This document shows positions 50,263 through 64,000 of a DNA stretch of 64,000 nt, in pieces; positions within the stretch are counted from its first letter, which is position 1, and the number at the start of each line of letters is the position of its first letter. The notes below the pieces were generated by a model. That model did no database searches. It was given only the letters and a program-made list of their open reading frames with translations, and had not been told where the DNA came from. The position numbers and the translations under genes were made by a program. Source of the stretch: Diphasiastrum complanatum (Eukaryota; Streptophyta; Lycopodiopsida; Lycopodiales; Lycopodiaceae); contig CM055103.1 of assembly GCA_029204225.1 (NCBI GenBank), positions 6,448,852 to 6,512,851 on the forward strand. Reading direction: 5' to 3'.

Positions 50263-52890
50263 GAAATTGGGTTTGGATTTACTAATTCATTTGTGAAGCA
50301 TGCTTTTCAAACTTGGTGGTAAGAGTGCTCTTCTTCTTGTTTGATTCTATAGAGATGCTATGAATTAGTATGGAATTCATTCTTATTTTTCCTAAAATTT
50401 TGAGAAAGTTTCCATTTGAAGTAGAATGATGTGCACTTTCTTGTTTAAAGCTGTTTTCTTGGATGAATGATTGGCATGAGTCCATAATGTTTTGGACAGT
50501 TTTGATTCAGATTTAGTAGCAAGATGTTTGTTGATAGATTGGTGAGAATCTATTTATCTTGGATGAATGAACCAATTGTTGCGGAAAACCTTGAATTTAT
50601 GGTTTGCATGTGAGGATTTAAGGTTTTTTTTTAGACTAATCTTCTTGGGGTTTATGCAAACTGAAAATTGAAAACATTAAGTGGATATTGTAAATTGATG
50701 ATTCTCTAAACGGTAGCAGATAAAGATTATGGATTGTGGATGCATGCAATTTGAGTTCTGGAAAAAACCTCCTTCTGTGCAGAGCTTGATGTTTGATTGT
50801 CTGAAGTAACCCTGTGCAAGGACAATAAAAGCAAGCTATCATTTTTTCAAGTTCATTTCTCTGGTTGCAGTGAGATGATTGAGTGAAAAGAAGATCTGTT
50901 GCTAAGTTGGAACTTTTGAAGAACACCAAATGGTTGTCAAGTTTTGCAATTGAGTCTTCTATAGAAGAGAAGAAACCCTGTGTTTTGAATCCTATGAAAC
51001 AAAGCCTGGAATCGGGGAGGCTGCCACACAGTTGTTTGCTACCTGGATTTGTTGAGTCAGACTTGTCTGGGACTAACCACGAGTTTGAATGAATCTCGTT
51101 GATAGGGAGCTGGTAGCTAGCTGATTTTGAGGCTTGAGAGCTCACTGTAGAACTGATGGAATAGTTCTAACTACGTTGGCTGTAGATGAGTGAGTGGTTG
51201 TCGGACGTTTTTCACAGTAGAGGCTGCTCTAGGTGAAGCGCGTGGTGGAAGGCCGTGATTGCCCTTGATCAGGTGATCTGACAGAGTTGCTTTTGATGGG
51301 TCGTCGGATTCCTGTTTGTAACAGCTCTGAAGCTGTTGGATCCTTTCTTGTCATGGATCGGTATGTTGAGGTAAGTCGTTGATGGCGATTAGATGGGTCC
51401 ATGTCCATTCAGTTGTTGAAGGAGCGATGTTCTCGAAAAGGAAGGAGTTTCATGATGAATCGAGCTGTGGCTGACGGCCGAAAGCATCTGGGACAGCTGC
51501 GAGGCAATGGCTGATTTACCTTGTCAAGGCCTAGTTAGGTTTGGAAGGGAGGGGGGGGGGGGGGGGGGGCTTAACTAACATGGTGAGGGTAGGGCCTAAC
51601 CCTTGGTGCTTGCATGTCTCTCAATGAGTGTCACTCTCCTTGTGTTGCATTGATGTCATAGTCTCTGCAAAGGGGTTCGGTGCATTTGGATGAATTCATG
51701 ATGGCGCTATTCGTTACAGGTTTGGGTGTTGCATAGCCCGGAGTAGTGAAGGTCTTTGCAAGTTTAGCTGTGATCAAAGCAATGGTCGATTCGGTAGAGG
51801 GATTTTTGTGAATCTACCTAAATCGACAGTTGAGAATTGAATTACCTAATCTCCTGACCTTAAACGGGAGAATTTTTGGAGAATAATTATATTATCTTAA
51901 CTGTTATGTCTATGTGATTGGATCCATGGATTTAGGATCGGCAATAAAATACTATTCTTCATGGTAATTTTTTTATTCTCCTACTGTGCTTTTTATCGGT
52001 TTAACTTTGGAATAGAAATATTCTCGATCAATTGAGTTAAATGGTATTTTCGGTTCTACCTTTTGGACTCAGTATTGCACCGATAGGCTTATCCTAAATA
52101 TTTTGATTTTTAGGATTGGGGCAAGCTAAAGTTTTTTAGATACTTGTTAAAGTGAATAAATGGAATATAGGTCATACTATTTGGAGGTAGTTCTATATTC
52201 GATAATAATATCGAATATCTTATAAAAAGTACCCGGATCCAAATTTTATGGATTTTCCATTAGGTTCAGACAACTTTAACGAAGTAACACTTAAGCTAGT
52301 GTGTGCCAAAAGGGTAGCAACCTAGCATTTACTAGTGTCATAAAAAATTTCGGTGCCTTTGTCGATGAATTTTTTTTGGGTAACCGAAAAATCTAAGGGA
52401 GGAAAAAAAATGAGACACCTAAGTAGGTTAATGTGATAGTGTTGTGTAATTTGGATTGGTTAATAATCCCTGTATGGAAATTGCATAGCACCGGTTTTTT
52501 TAATTCATTAAGCTGAATTTATTTTGAATATCTATAGGACCATGAGTTGACCTGACCCTATTTGTTAATGGGAATTGTGACATGGAACGAGAAGTACCAA
52601 CCAGGTGGGTTGTTTATGTGACGGTAAAGCCATGTGCAGATTCTTGTTAAATCACAATTTTGTTATTGGATTATTAGGATTCATTAGGAACAAATATGGG
52701 GGTACTCCAGTACTTGGTGGAATATATATGTGCATATCTAGTATTGGAAATCCAAATAGAGTTTTTAGATCTCTGGATTATCGCATAATGTGATTAAAGA
52801 TCATCTTGAAGGAATTGAATTCCTTTTACCATTTCAAATATAGATGTTGATATCTATTGGTTATACTTTGGTTATTTTGAATTTTTTCCT
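50263..52890. other. No confirmed gene; G19 run at 51551-51569
   Basis: A plus frame at 50883-51092 and a minus frame of 169 codons at 50636-51145 overlap; neither shows a domain. From about 51.8 kb the sequence probably belongs to the internal region of G2 copy 2, but its 5' edge and LTR were not found. Confidence 0.4.
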
Positions 52891-52892
52891 TT

Positions 52893-53028
52893 TGGTTTCT
52901 GATGAGTACACTTGGGTTATTTCAACCGTTTATGAATGACATGTCTCGTCCATACCGGGGTCAATGCCTAGTGGTATTCTTAGATGATATTGTCGTCTAC
53001 TATGAAAAACTTAAGGAAATGGAGAATT
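52893..53028 (+). pseudogene. Ty3/gypsy G2 copy 2 reverse-transcriptase fragment
   Basis: An open run reads FLMSTLGLFQPFMNDMSRPY then QCLVVFLDDIVVYYEKLKEM; a PFG is visible just upstream after a frame change. This is the gypsy RT segment around the catalytic Asp pair (FLDDIVVY). It anchors the repeat family G2 as Ty3/gypsy. Surrounding pol sequence is too eroded to read. Confidence 0.85.
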
Positions 53029-54845
53029 CAATAGTAGGAGGTATTTTTTCTGGAAATGGTTGAAGATCGGATCTTATGTTTTCTGTTGATCAGATCTAAA
53101 AGCAAAGAACTTTCTTGGAGAGAAAACTGTTGGTATGGGACATTGGTGATTTCGAAGGGGAATTCTTGTGTGAGAATGATCTGTAGACCAGTGGTTAGTA
53201 TTTATATTATTGGTAATGCTAACAGTTGAAAACATTGGTTAAACTTGTTTAGGGTATTTGGAGAGGTTATGAGATATAGATCTGGATCCCTAAAGGGTGT
53301 CTCAAATCAGAAACTCTTAAAAGCTATTTCTCTTTTAATTTAAACCTCTACTTTTTAGAAATTTCTTAAATACAAGACAATTGGATCGAGATTCATATAA
53401 TTCCTTCCAGCGTTAGAACTAGGTTCTGTAGGACTATCAAAATTATATGAATTCATACTTCCATTTCAGTTTGTGAATATAACTTAGAATCAATTGATGT
53501 TTTCAATTGATTAAGTAGAATTACAACTTCTTGAGCCCAATTGATTTTTTTATTTGATAGTTGATTATTGAGAGTAATGTTTCTATCACTCAGGATAAGA
53601 TATTTTATGATTTTAAGGAAAAAGCCCGATTTGTAATAGTATTGAATACTCATTACTGATTTTTTTGAATCTTTGATTGGAGAAATCTGCCAAATAAGGA
53701 CATATGCGTTTATGTACTGGGTCATAGCGAGATTATTCTCATATGTGCACAATTAATCTTGTTTGGATCTACTATATATTCTTGGTTACTAAGGTTATCT
53801 GGTGCACTTAACCTAGTCATTGAACATAGACATATGATCAAGAAATTTGTTTTGACAATTACTTGCAGAGTTAACAGATCTGTTCTGATAGATCTATAGG
53901 TTAACTTAAGAGTGATTTGGATAAGGATCTAAATGTGATGTTGTATAGTACAATTAAGATATGCACCTAGACATTTAAGATTTCTAAATCATGAGCAATT
54001 AACTTGAGTAATTGATTTACTCCCGTGGAAGTTAATTGGTAAAATAGACAGTGTGAAGAGAATTCACCGGAAACCATTTGTTTTGTGTGTATTGTCTGTA
54101 AGACACATAATTTATGAGTCATTCGGATTCATCAAGAAATTGTGTGCATAGGATACTGTATTTCTCAGTGAATTAAACTTGATTCCTTAGTGATAGTATC
54201 CATGTGAGTTCAATTGGGTACCAAATCCTAATGGCTCCAAGAATGGTAAACTGAATTCAGTTGAAATTCAGCAGAACTTTGTACTCTCTAGATATTGTTC
54301 TAGTTGATAATATAAGGTTATGTTGCTAAGACAGATGTTACAATGTTTTTTAATTACTTGGTTGATTGTAGAATTTGGAACTCATAATTTGGTTAAGAAT
54401 TTGGATGGAAGAATATTCTTGAAATCTAGTAATTTTCCTTGTGGAAAAGATTTCAGAATGATTCTTACATTTCCTGAGTTGTATGTCGTGCATATACTCC
54501 GGTATCTTTTGATGATTAAGTATGGTTTTGGAATCTTGTAATTATGATTGACGAATCATAAGATTCTAAATGTTTATGATTGATGGATCATAAATTGATA
54601 CTTAAAGGTCATTTGAAGATTATAAGAAAATGTGAGAATTCTTAAGATAATGAGTAATTCTTGATCAATTGGGTGAGTCAAGGATTTAGATCTGTTGGTT
54701 GAACTCTAAATTTCTTTACTCCAGCATATACTTGAGATTGTGTGGATCTCACACGCATTTACATTAAGTAATTGCTTACTTATGAGGAATTTGCTTATCT
54801 TACAGATTGTAGTCTATAAGTGCTTGTGTGCAAAGTTCAGTCTAT
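53029..54845 (+). mobile_element. G2 copy 2, eroded internal region
   Basis: This lies between the RT fragment and the part that aligns to 541-1160. Frames are short. Presumed RNase H and integrase cannot be recognised by eye. Confidence 0.5.
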
Positions 54846-55426
54846 ATCTCCATATTTATAGGAGACAGATAAATCTATTAAGATACGGATAGTTGTTGAT
54901 TTCTTGCATATGATGCTAGAAATGGGGCTGTTAACTCATTTGAGTTATTGCAGTAGTCTGGTTTGAGTTATAATTGTCTGAGACTTGATGGATCTTCTAG
55001 AGATTTTAGATGACTGAATTGTGGTATTTTAGAATATCTGGATATTCTAAGAATATTTGTACCAAGAAGCGTTATTTTCTACAAGAAGTTGAAATGGAAG
55101 TTCTTCAGCATTTGGATTTGATTTCTGAAATAAGGTAGATCACCCAGTTTTTCATGTATTGGGATTACATGAAGGTGATGAACTCTTCTTTTGGATAAGA
55201 TCAACCCATTTGAAAGATTTATAGCTTAGTGTATCTTTTGGAATTTGAGTTAGTATTCGTAAGTAGAGGCAAGCAACTGAAAAATTGTTGCATCTCGGAT
55301 TACTTATTCAAATGGAAAGATCAGACTAAGAATAATGGTTCATGGGTAAGACTTGAAAGCTTAAGAAATAGTTTCATGTTTTCTTTTTCTCGTTCTAAGG
55401 ACGGAACCTGTTTAAGGGAGGAAGAA
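54846..55426 (+). mobile_element. G2 copy 2, 3' end of internal region with polypurine tract
   Basis: It aligns throughout with 541-1160. A frame at 55229-55456 includes GRKQLKNCC-like sequence shared in part with 993-1247. It ends in the purine tract AAGGGAGGAAGAA (55414-55426). The tract is preceded by ggacgg...ctgttt, an arrangement seen at the 3' ends of plant chromovirus-type gypsy elements. Confidence 0.75.
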
Positions 55427-55910
55427 TGTTACGGTGATATTAAGTTAAGGACATAGAATAGTCCTAATATGGTAGGCCGGCCCTCCAATGTTCGAGATTA
55501 TTGGTCACGCCTATATTTTATTCCACATTGAGGCCTGTTGATGACTAATGACCTTGAGAGGGCCCAGACACTCTAAATGAGACATATGGAGTAGTGCATG
55601 TACGTGTGACTGATGTAGGCAGGAGGTATGCATGAAGAGCTGTGATCTATTTATAGTTGACCTGCATGGGGATTGCATGGGTTCATGCACAGGATCCTAC
55701 TCTCTATATATTGAGGTAGAGGTTATCTCGTCGACGACTTTGGTCTAGGTTACCAGTTGAGCTCTTCTCCTCTTGCTATCACATGGCTTGGGGGCTAGAT
55801 CCAAGAGGTTTCTCCAAGAGGGATCTAGGATTGGTTGGGTGGTTTTGCTCCATAGTCTCTCTTGTGTTTTTCTATCCTCATCTTAGGGGTTTTCCCTAGT
55901 GGTCTTTACA
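55427..55910 (+). repeat. 3' LTR of gypsy G2, copy 2 (484 bp, TGT...ACA)
   Basis: It starts TGTTACGGTG and ends GGTCTTTACA; similarity to 1161-1611 stops at exactly these points. It carries a TATA box at 55705-55712. Relative to copy 1 it has about 36 extra bases near 55797-55832, bounded by ctagatcc / ggatctag. Confidence 0.82.
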
Positions 55911-59478
<3,568 letters not shown>

Positions 59479-59807
59479 GAAAATCATGGAGCGATCATTA
59501 AGATCCATAGGTAGGATTTCTTTGAATGTTGAGGAGAAGATCTAGAGCCAAGGATGCCTAGATAAGAACAAACAAACCAATCCAAGTAAAGATGAAAAAA
59601 AGGAAAAGCATCAAAGATGAACGACGCACAAATCTAGGCTATTCCACGATCAAATCCAAAGCTAAGATTGACAACCTTAGCAAGCCTAGACTCCCACTCC
59701 TATCACCGTGTTTATCCTCTCCCCATTGGGTTGCTACACGACTACTCAAAGAGATCCACAAAACCCCTTACCGATTAGGGAGGCACAGAAAGTGTCCAAT
59801 ATTTTTT

Positions 59808-59826
59808 TGGCGTCGTTGCCGGGGAG
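59808..59826 (+). promoter_or_regulatory. Primer-binding site of a gypsy element (tRNA-Asp type)
   Basis: TGGCGTCGTTGCCGGGGAG differs by one base from the 18-base complement of the plant tRNA-Asp 3' end. It implies an LTR ending just upstream (before about 59803) and an element leader downstream. No gag or pol follows in the window. Confidence 0.85.
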
Positions 59827-59879
59827 ACGATGCTAAATAGTCCTAGGAATGGATTTTGAATGTTTTTGTTATTTTTCTC

Positions 59880-60540
59880 TTTTTTTACAGGTTATTTACT
59901 CGCCCTCATGGTTTTTTCCACTTTTTTGATGTTATTTTCTTGCCACTTTTCTAGTGAGCAAAGCAGACCCAGAGGCCCATCTTGTGAGCTCAACGAGTAA
60001 AAAGCTTTTACTTGCATTTGCTCGCCTATAGTAATTTATACTCGCCAACCCAGTGTTCTTCCATTTTTTCTTAGATACTTTACTCACCATCAACACGGAG
60101 TGTTCAGGAACCTCAAAACTAACATTCTAGAGATCGGCGAGTAATTAGCTTTTACTCACCTTTATTTGCCTTTATAATTTGAATTTCCTGCCCATTTTTA
60201 TTTCTTTGTCTTTTTTCTTTTACTCGCCAGCATAGATTTCTCTCAAACCACTCAGTATCTTTAATCCTTGATCTACCATCTGGCAGACCGATGAGTAAAG
60301 ATTTGATTACTCGCCATTACTTTCATTTACTCGTGTTTATTCGTCGACTCCATCTTGTTGTGCTCAGACATTCAGCTTTACTCGCCATCAGACCACGCCA
60401 TCAGACCAGCATCCTCAAGCCCTCATTTACTCGCCATTACTCACATCTTTACTCGCATTTACTCACGTTTACTCATCGACTCCATTTTCTCATGCTCAAA
60501 CATTCAGCTTTATTCGCCATCAGACCACCAGAATCCTTTA
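59880..60540 (+). repeat. Leader with iterated TTTACTCGCC and a 120-bp duplication
   Basis: The ten-base word TTTACTCGCC and variants (ttactcacc, tttactcgta/c) recur more than a dozen times. A larger duplicated block is at about 60306-60396 and 60425-60530; both include cgactccat, cattcagcttta/t and cgccatcagaccac. It directly follows a gypsy primer site. Confidence 0.75.
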
Positions 60541-60617
60541 GTGCATTGTCTAGATCTAGGTTCAATCTATCAAATTCTAATAGTCAAATAGAGGTTTGAA
60601 TCATTGATGCATTTATT

Positions 60618-60940
60618 TTGAAGCATCATATCAGATCATTAAAATTGATTTGTTTCAAAGAGAGTGAAGAGAGTGCTCAAGAGTATGTCTTGAGAGTAGA
60701 ATCTCTCAACAAAGAACTTTCCATCATTAGTGAGGGTATTCTTGATGATGAACTTGTTCAAATCATCTTGAATGGTCTTGGAGATGAGTTCTCCAATCTT
60801 GTATAAAGCTTTGCTATTCAAGATGCACTACCTTCCATTGACAAGCTTCATAGTGTGCTTGTGGCCGAGGAGAGTAGGATCCTTCATGTCAAGCAAAGGC
60901 ATATGGAAAGCGAGGATGGAATCACTAATGGTGATCCATG
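60618..60940 (+). pseudogene. Copia gag fragment, copy a
   Basis: The translation gives EESAQEYVLRVESLNKELSI, DDELVQIILNGLGDEFSNLV, a stop, then SFAIQDALPSIDKLHSVLVA and EESRILHVKQR. It is nearly the same as the C2 gag (17.4-17.6 kb). It begins and ends abruptly. Confidence 0.87.
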
Positions 60941-61438
60941 ACCTCTATGATATAGTACTTGGAGAGGAGGTAGAACCTCAAGGAGGTCAAGAACAAGTAA
61001 AATACAAGAAGAAGGCTAGACTGGCCTTGCATTGTTTAAAAATGAATGTAAGCAATGACTCTTAAAAGAGGTAGCTTCTTTTTTGTCAGCCAAAGAGGCT
61101 TGGGATCATTAAAAGGCATTTATGAATCCAACAACACATCTAGGATACTCATGCTAAGGAATCAAGTGCTCCAAAGCATGAAGGGAAGTGTAGAGAGTGC
61201 ACAAGAATATGTGCTAAGGATTAAATATTTAAACAAAGGATTGGCTTCAATTGGAGATAAAATCCAAGATAATGAATTGGTACAAGTCATTTTGAATGGA
61301 CTTGGTGATGGGTTCATCAATCTTGTTCAATCATTTTCCATTGACCAACTTCCCACAATTGACAAGTTACATAATGTACTTGTGGCTGAGGAGAGTAGAA
61401 TGCTACATCTCAAAGCATCCTTGATCAAAGTTGACTTA
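60930..61438 (+). pseudogene. Copia gag fragment, copy b (N-terminus plus capsid core)
   Basis: It starts with a gag N-terminal box (MESLMVIHDLYDIVLGEEVE, YKKKARLALHCLKM) matching C3. After a stop near 61062 and a shift it continues GSLKGIYESNNTSRILMLRN, AQEYVLRIKYLNKGLASIGD, NELVQVILNGLGDGFINLVQ and EESRMLHLKA. It therefore repeats, in a diverged form, the region held by copy a just upstream. It stops where an opposite-strand LTR begins. Confidence 0.85.
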
Positions 61439-61829
61439 TGCTACAAGCTAGAATCCAACTACTAGTCTCCTTGAAAATAGGAATCTTCCCTACAAAATAG
61501 GATCTAAGAAAATATGTACACATTGTGATAAAGTATAGCCAGCTCCACACGTGTGAACAACATCTCAACATGTGGGAGCATTTACTCATTCACATGGAAG
61601 TGCTAGCTACATACAAGGAAATAGTGCCAAATGGCAATTTCATAGATTCTAGTCAAAAAACTAGTTCACACTTGTGTATATTGATCTAACTTAAATCCAA
61701 CTATATACAAGTAATCTTGTGGCTTCCATTCACACGTGGGAACATGCTCCACACGTGTGGGATCAGAATGTGAACATTAACCATAAGATTAACATATTTG
61801 ATCTACAAGTTAGAAGTGACATTTCAACA
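61439..61829 (-). repeat. LTR of copia C5 (about 391 bp), minus strand
   Basis: On the minus strand it starts TGTTGAAATG after gaggaggag and probably ends ...GCTTGTAGCA next to the gag fragment. It contains two CACACGTGTG palindromes (61749-61760 region and 61546-61555) and a tatatagtt motif. The right edge is inferred. Confidence 0.55.
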
Positions 61830-61838
61830 CTCCTCCTC
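61830..61838 (-). promoter_or_regulatory. Polypurine tract of copia C5
   Basis: gaggaggag on the minus strand, between the end of RNase H and the LTR start. It is identical to the tract of element X copy 1. Confidence 0.7.
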
Positions 61839-61848
61839 AATTCTAACT

Positions 61849-62137
61849 TTATAAATCCAATGTATATCTATCTACAATACCAAGTGCAAATCTTAACTTA
61901 AAAAATGGATTCTTTGGCAAAGGTTTGGTTAAGATATCAGCAATACACTCAAATGATGGTACATGAAGAAGTTGTACTTCCTTGGCTTGCACTCTCTCCT
62001 TTACAAAATGATGTACTATCTCAATATGCTTTGTTCTAGCATGGAAGATAGGATTTGTAGCAATTTGTTGTGATGCTCGATTATCACGATAGATGCATCA
62101 TAGGTAGATCAAGCATTGTTTGAGCTCTTGCTTCAAA
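61849..62137 (-). pseudogene. Copia C5 RNase H C-terminus
   Basis: The minus-strand translation after a stop near 62100 is CIYRDNRASQQIATNPIFHA, RTKHIEIVHHFVKERVQAKE, VQLLHVPSFECIADILTKPL and PKNPFFKLRFALG, ending at a TAA (61851-61849). This is the classic copia RNase H ending (DN, HARTKHIE, ADILTKPL). It fixes the orientation of the adjoining polypurine tract and LTR. Upstream pol sequence is absent. Confidence 0.9.
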
Positions 62138-64000
62138 CTAGGGTAGGAAATCTGAATTCTAGTAGCTCTTGTGCAAGCTCAACCACTTAGATCAAGTAGA
62201 TACATGTTTATTGGCAATCATTTTTCTAATTTTTAACAAGTAGCCTAGGAAGACTAGTTTTCTATGTGACAAAAAAGACACGATTGATCATTAGTGATAG
62301 ACAATTAGATTGTTTTTACTACAATAGAGTGAGATAGGATACATTAAGATAAGAATATGTGAAGAAAATATTGGTCATATTTTTATCATAGATGAAAAAA
62401 AAATTGAAACAATATCTTAGGCTCAAAAAGACCCCCAAAATTATAGTTTGACAGCATCTACTTCTCATCAAAAAGTTTCTTGATTATGCATTGACTTTTT
62501 ATCTGGATATACATTAGCAAACAAACAAGGTCATAATTTTAGGTGTATCATCATCCTGACTACTAGAAAAACTTTGCTTGAGACTTTGAACTACTACTTT
62601 TAAGAGATTCCCATGAAATTATAAGCAAAAAGAATCTTATCTTAGTTTTGCTAGATTGCACTAATTACAAAAATTCATTTCTTTCTTGATTGTCCCCATT
62701 TTAGTGACTTGTTGTTGGAGCCAAATTTCTAATTTTTAGCAGAGGAAAGAAAATTCTCACAAATAAGTCATTTATTAAAAGACAACTCACAAATTTTATG
62801 GGGATGAAATCTACCTAGAAGCCTATTGACATACACTCATAAACAACAAAATATGCTTATGATAAATGCATGTTTTTGGAGAGTTGTGTCTCTATGTTTT
62901 CTTTGAGATAAGATGTTCTATCCATTCTATCTATGATTTCTTTTGAGATAAGACATTCTATCCATGTCATAAAATATGGTGCCTAATGTTTTTCTATATA
63001 TCTACAATATGTGACCATCTTATAATCCACAACAAAACTTGAGAAATACGCAAGCTCATTATATCATCATGTATTTAATTCTAGATAGTTACATTGTTCA
63101 AAGACTATAATCACCAGATAAATGCTAAGATTCTAGCAAAAAGTGAATTGAAACAATTTTGCATTTTGTAGTGATTTTTTGAATGAGGCAGTAAGACAAA
63201 ATGAGATCTTTCGTAGACTAGATTGAAAACTATAATTCATTTCTATTGGACACCCTCAAAAATTAAATTCATATACAGTAAAAGAAATTCAAAAAAATGA
63301 ATTAACTTCTATTGTTTAGCACACAAGCTAAGCATATAAATTGCAATAACATTTTATGTTCTCATTTTGGAAAATGTGCATTAAGAATTTTTTGCCAAAA
63401 ATATGTGCATGTATTTTTTATGCTTGAACACTTCTGTTTTTTGTTGAGTATAGGTCACATCATGTTCTCCCCCCAATGGCTATTTGATCTAAGCATGAAA
63501 TTTACCATGATTTCAAAGTGGAATCTTTAGAAAAAAAAAATCTACAATTTTAGGTTGAAATTTTGAGTCAACATTTTATATTACAAAGATAGATACTATA
63601 ATTGGTATTAAATTATCATTTTTTAGAACCATCATGAACATATGATTAAAAGATATTCTAAAAATCAAGACACCACAACTACATGTGAATTTTCATATTA
63701 CAATCATACATCTAAACTTATTTCAGTATGCTTTGCTTATTTTTACTAATCCCAAGGTAACAATATCTTCTCAATCATAAGATCTTAGTCCTTTTTACTT
63801 CAGATATCACATGGAGTCCAAAGCTTTAGCATCTTATATTGCAATTGACTAGCTATTTAGTACATTGAGATGAAAAGTTGAACCACATGGGATGTCATGG
63901 ATTTTTTCCAATATAAATATAAGATTAACCAACTTACAATCAAAAATGGTTTGTGGTATTTTGGGTCAAGCCATCAATGCATTTATTGATGTGATATCTT
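62138..64000. other. No gene recognised
   Basis: AT-rich sequence with short frames only in both strands. No LTR, primer site or repeat was noticed. Confidence 0.5.

Noticed and set aside
50636-51145. 169-codon minus-strand frame
   Set aside because: No domain, overlaps an equally open plus frame, and lacks splice or leader signals. Kept only as a region note.

Overview
This window is nuclear DNA of a land plant. The evidence is intron-bearing genes with GT-AG junctions, one gene of a conserved plant family with no assigned function, plant-type LTR retrotransposons with tRNA-iMet and tRNA-Asp primer-binding sites, short Helitrons, a degraded LINE, and very long (GA)n/(CT)n tracts. The lineage cannot be fixed from sequence alone. 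A large, repeat-rich genome such as a fern is an inference, not a demonstration. There is no bacterial, organellar or CRISPR content.

Layout. 0.5-1.6 kb holds the 3' end and LTR of a Ty3/gypsy element (family G2). 1.6-3.9 kb is a mosaic of three Ty1/copia pieces in an order no single element would have. 3.9-4.8 kb is an orphan gag-like ORF (family X) ending at a polypurine tract and LTR. 5.3-6.1 kb is a decayed minus-strand ORF of unknown family. 6.7-7.8 kb is a copia LTR with three iterated primer-binding-like motifs and a gag start. 8.1-13.9 kb is the largest coding relic, a Ty3/gypsy gag-pol (G1) with a tRNA-Asp primer site, three zinc knuckles and two tandem retropepsin-like domains. 13.9-15.4 kb (minus) is another gypsy fragment and 15.4-17.85 kb (minus) a copia element (C2).

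20.05-20.5 kb carries a (GA)78 tract facing a (CT)69 tract. 21.85-23.0 kb looks like the 5' part of a small spliced gene. 25.36-25.76 kb is a short Helitron and 26.5-27.75 kb a LINE relic. 29.9-31.8 kb (C3) and 35.2-39.4 kb (C4, with a 3' LTR) are copia elements. 40.26-41.4 kb is a second X copy on the opposite strand. 42.9-43.3 kb is a gypsy integrase scrap and 44.13-44.30 kb a 167-bp Helitron. 45.1-46.4 kb is the one convincing intact host gene, a two-exon At1g01500-like gene on the minus strand.

50.2 kb has a 100-bp scrap of a C4-like element. 52.9-55.9 kb is a second G2 element with reverse-transcriptase remnant and 3' LTR. 59.3-60.5 kb has a (CT)n(CA)n tract, a gypsy primer site and a TTTACTCGCC-rich leader. 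60.6-62.1 kb has copia gag pieces abutting an oppositely oriented copia 3' end. Everything after 62.1 kb is featureless to the eye.

All retroelement reading frames carry stops or frameshifts, so none appears able to move by itself. The points most worth following are the tandem protease domains of G1, the X family that shares a polypurine tract and LTR motifs with a copia element, and the two minimal Helitrons.
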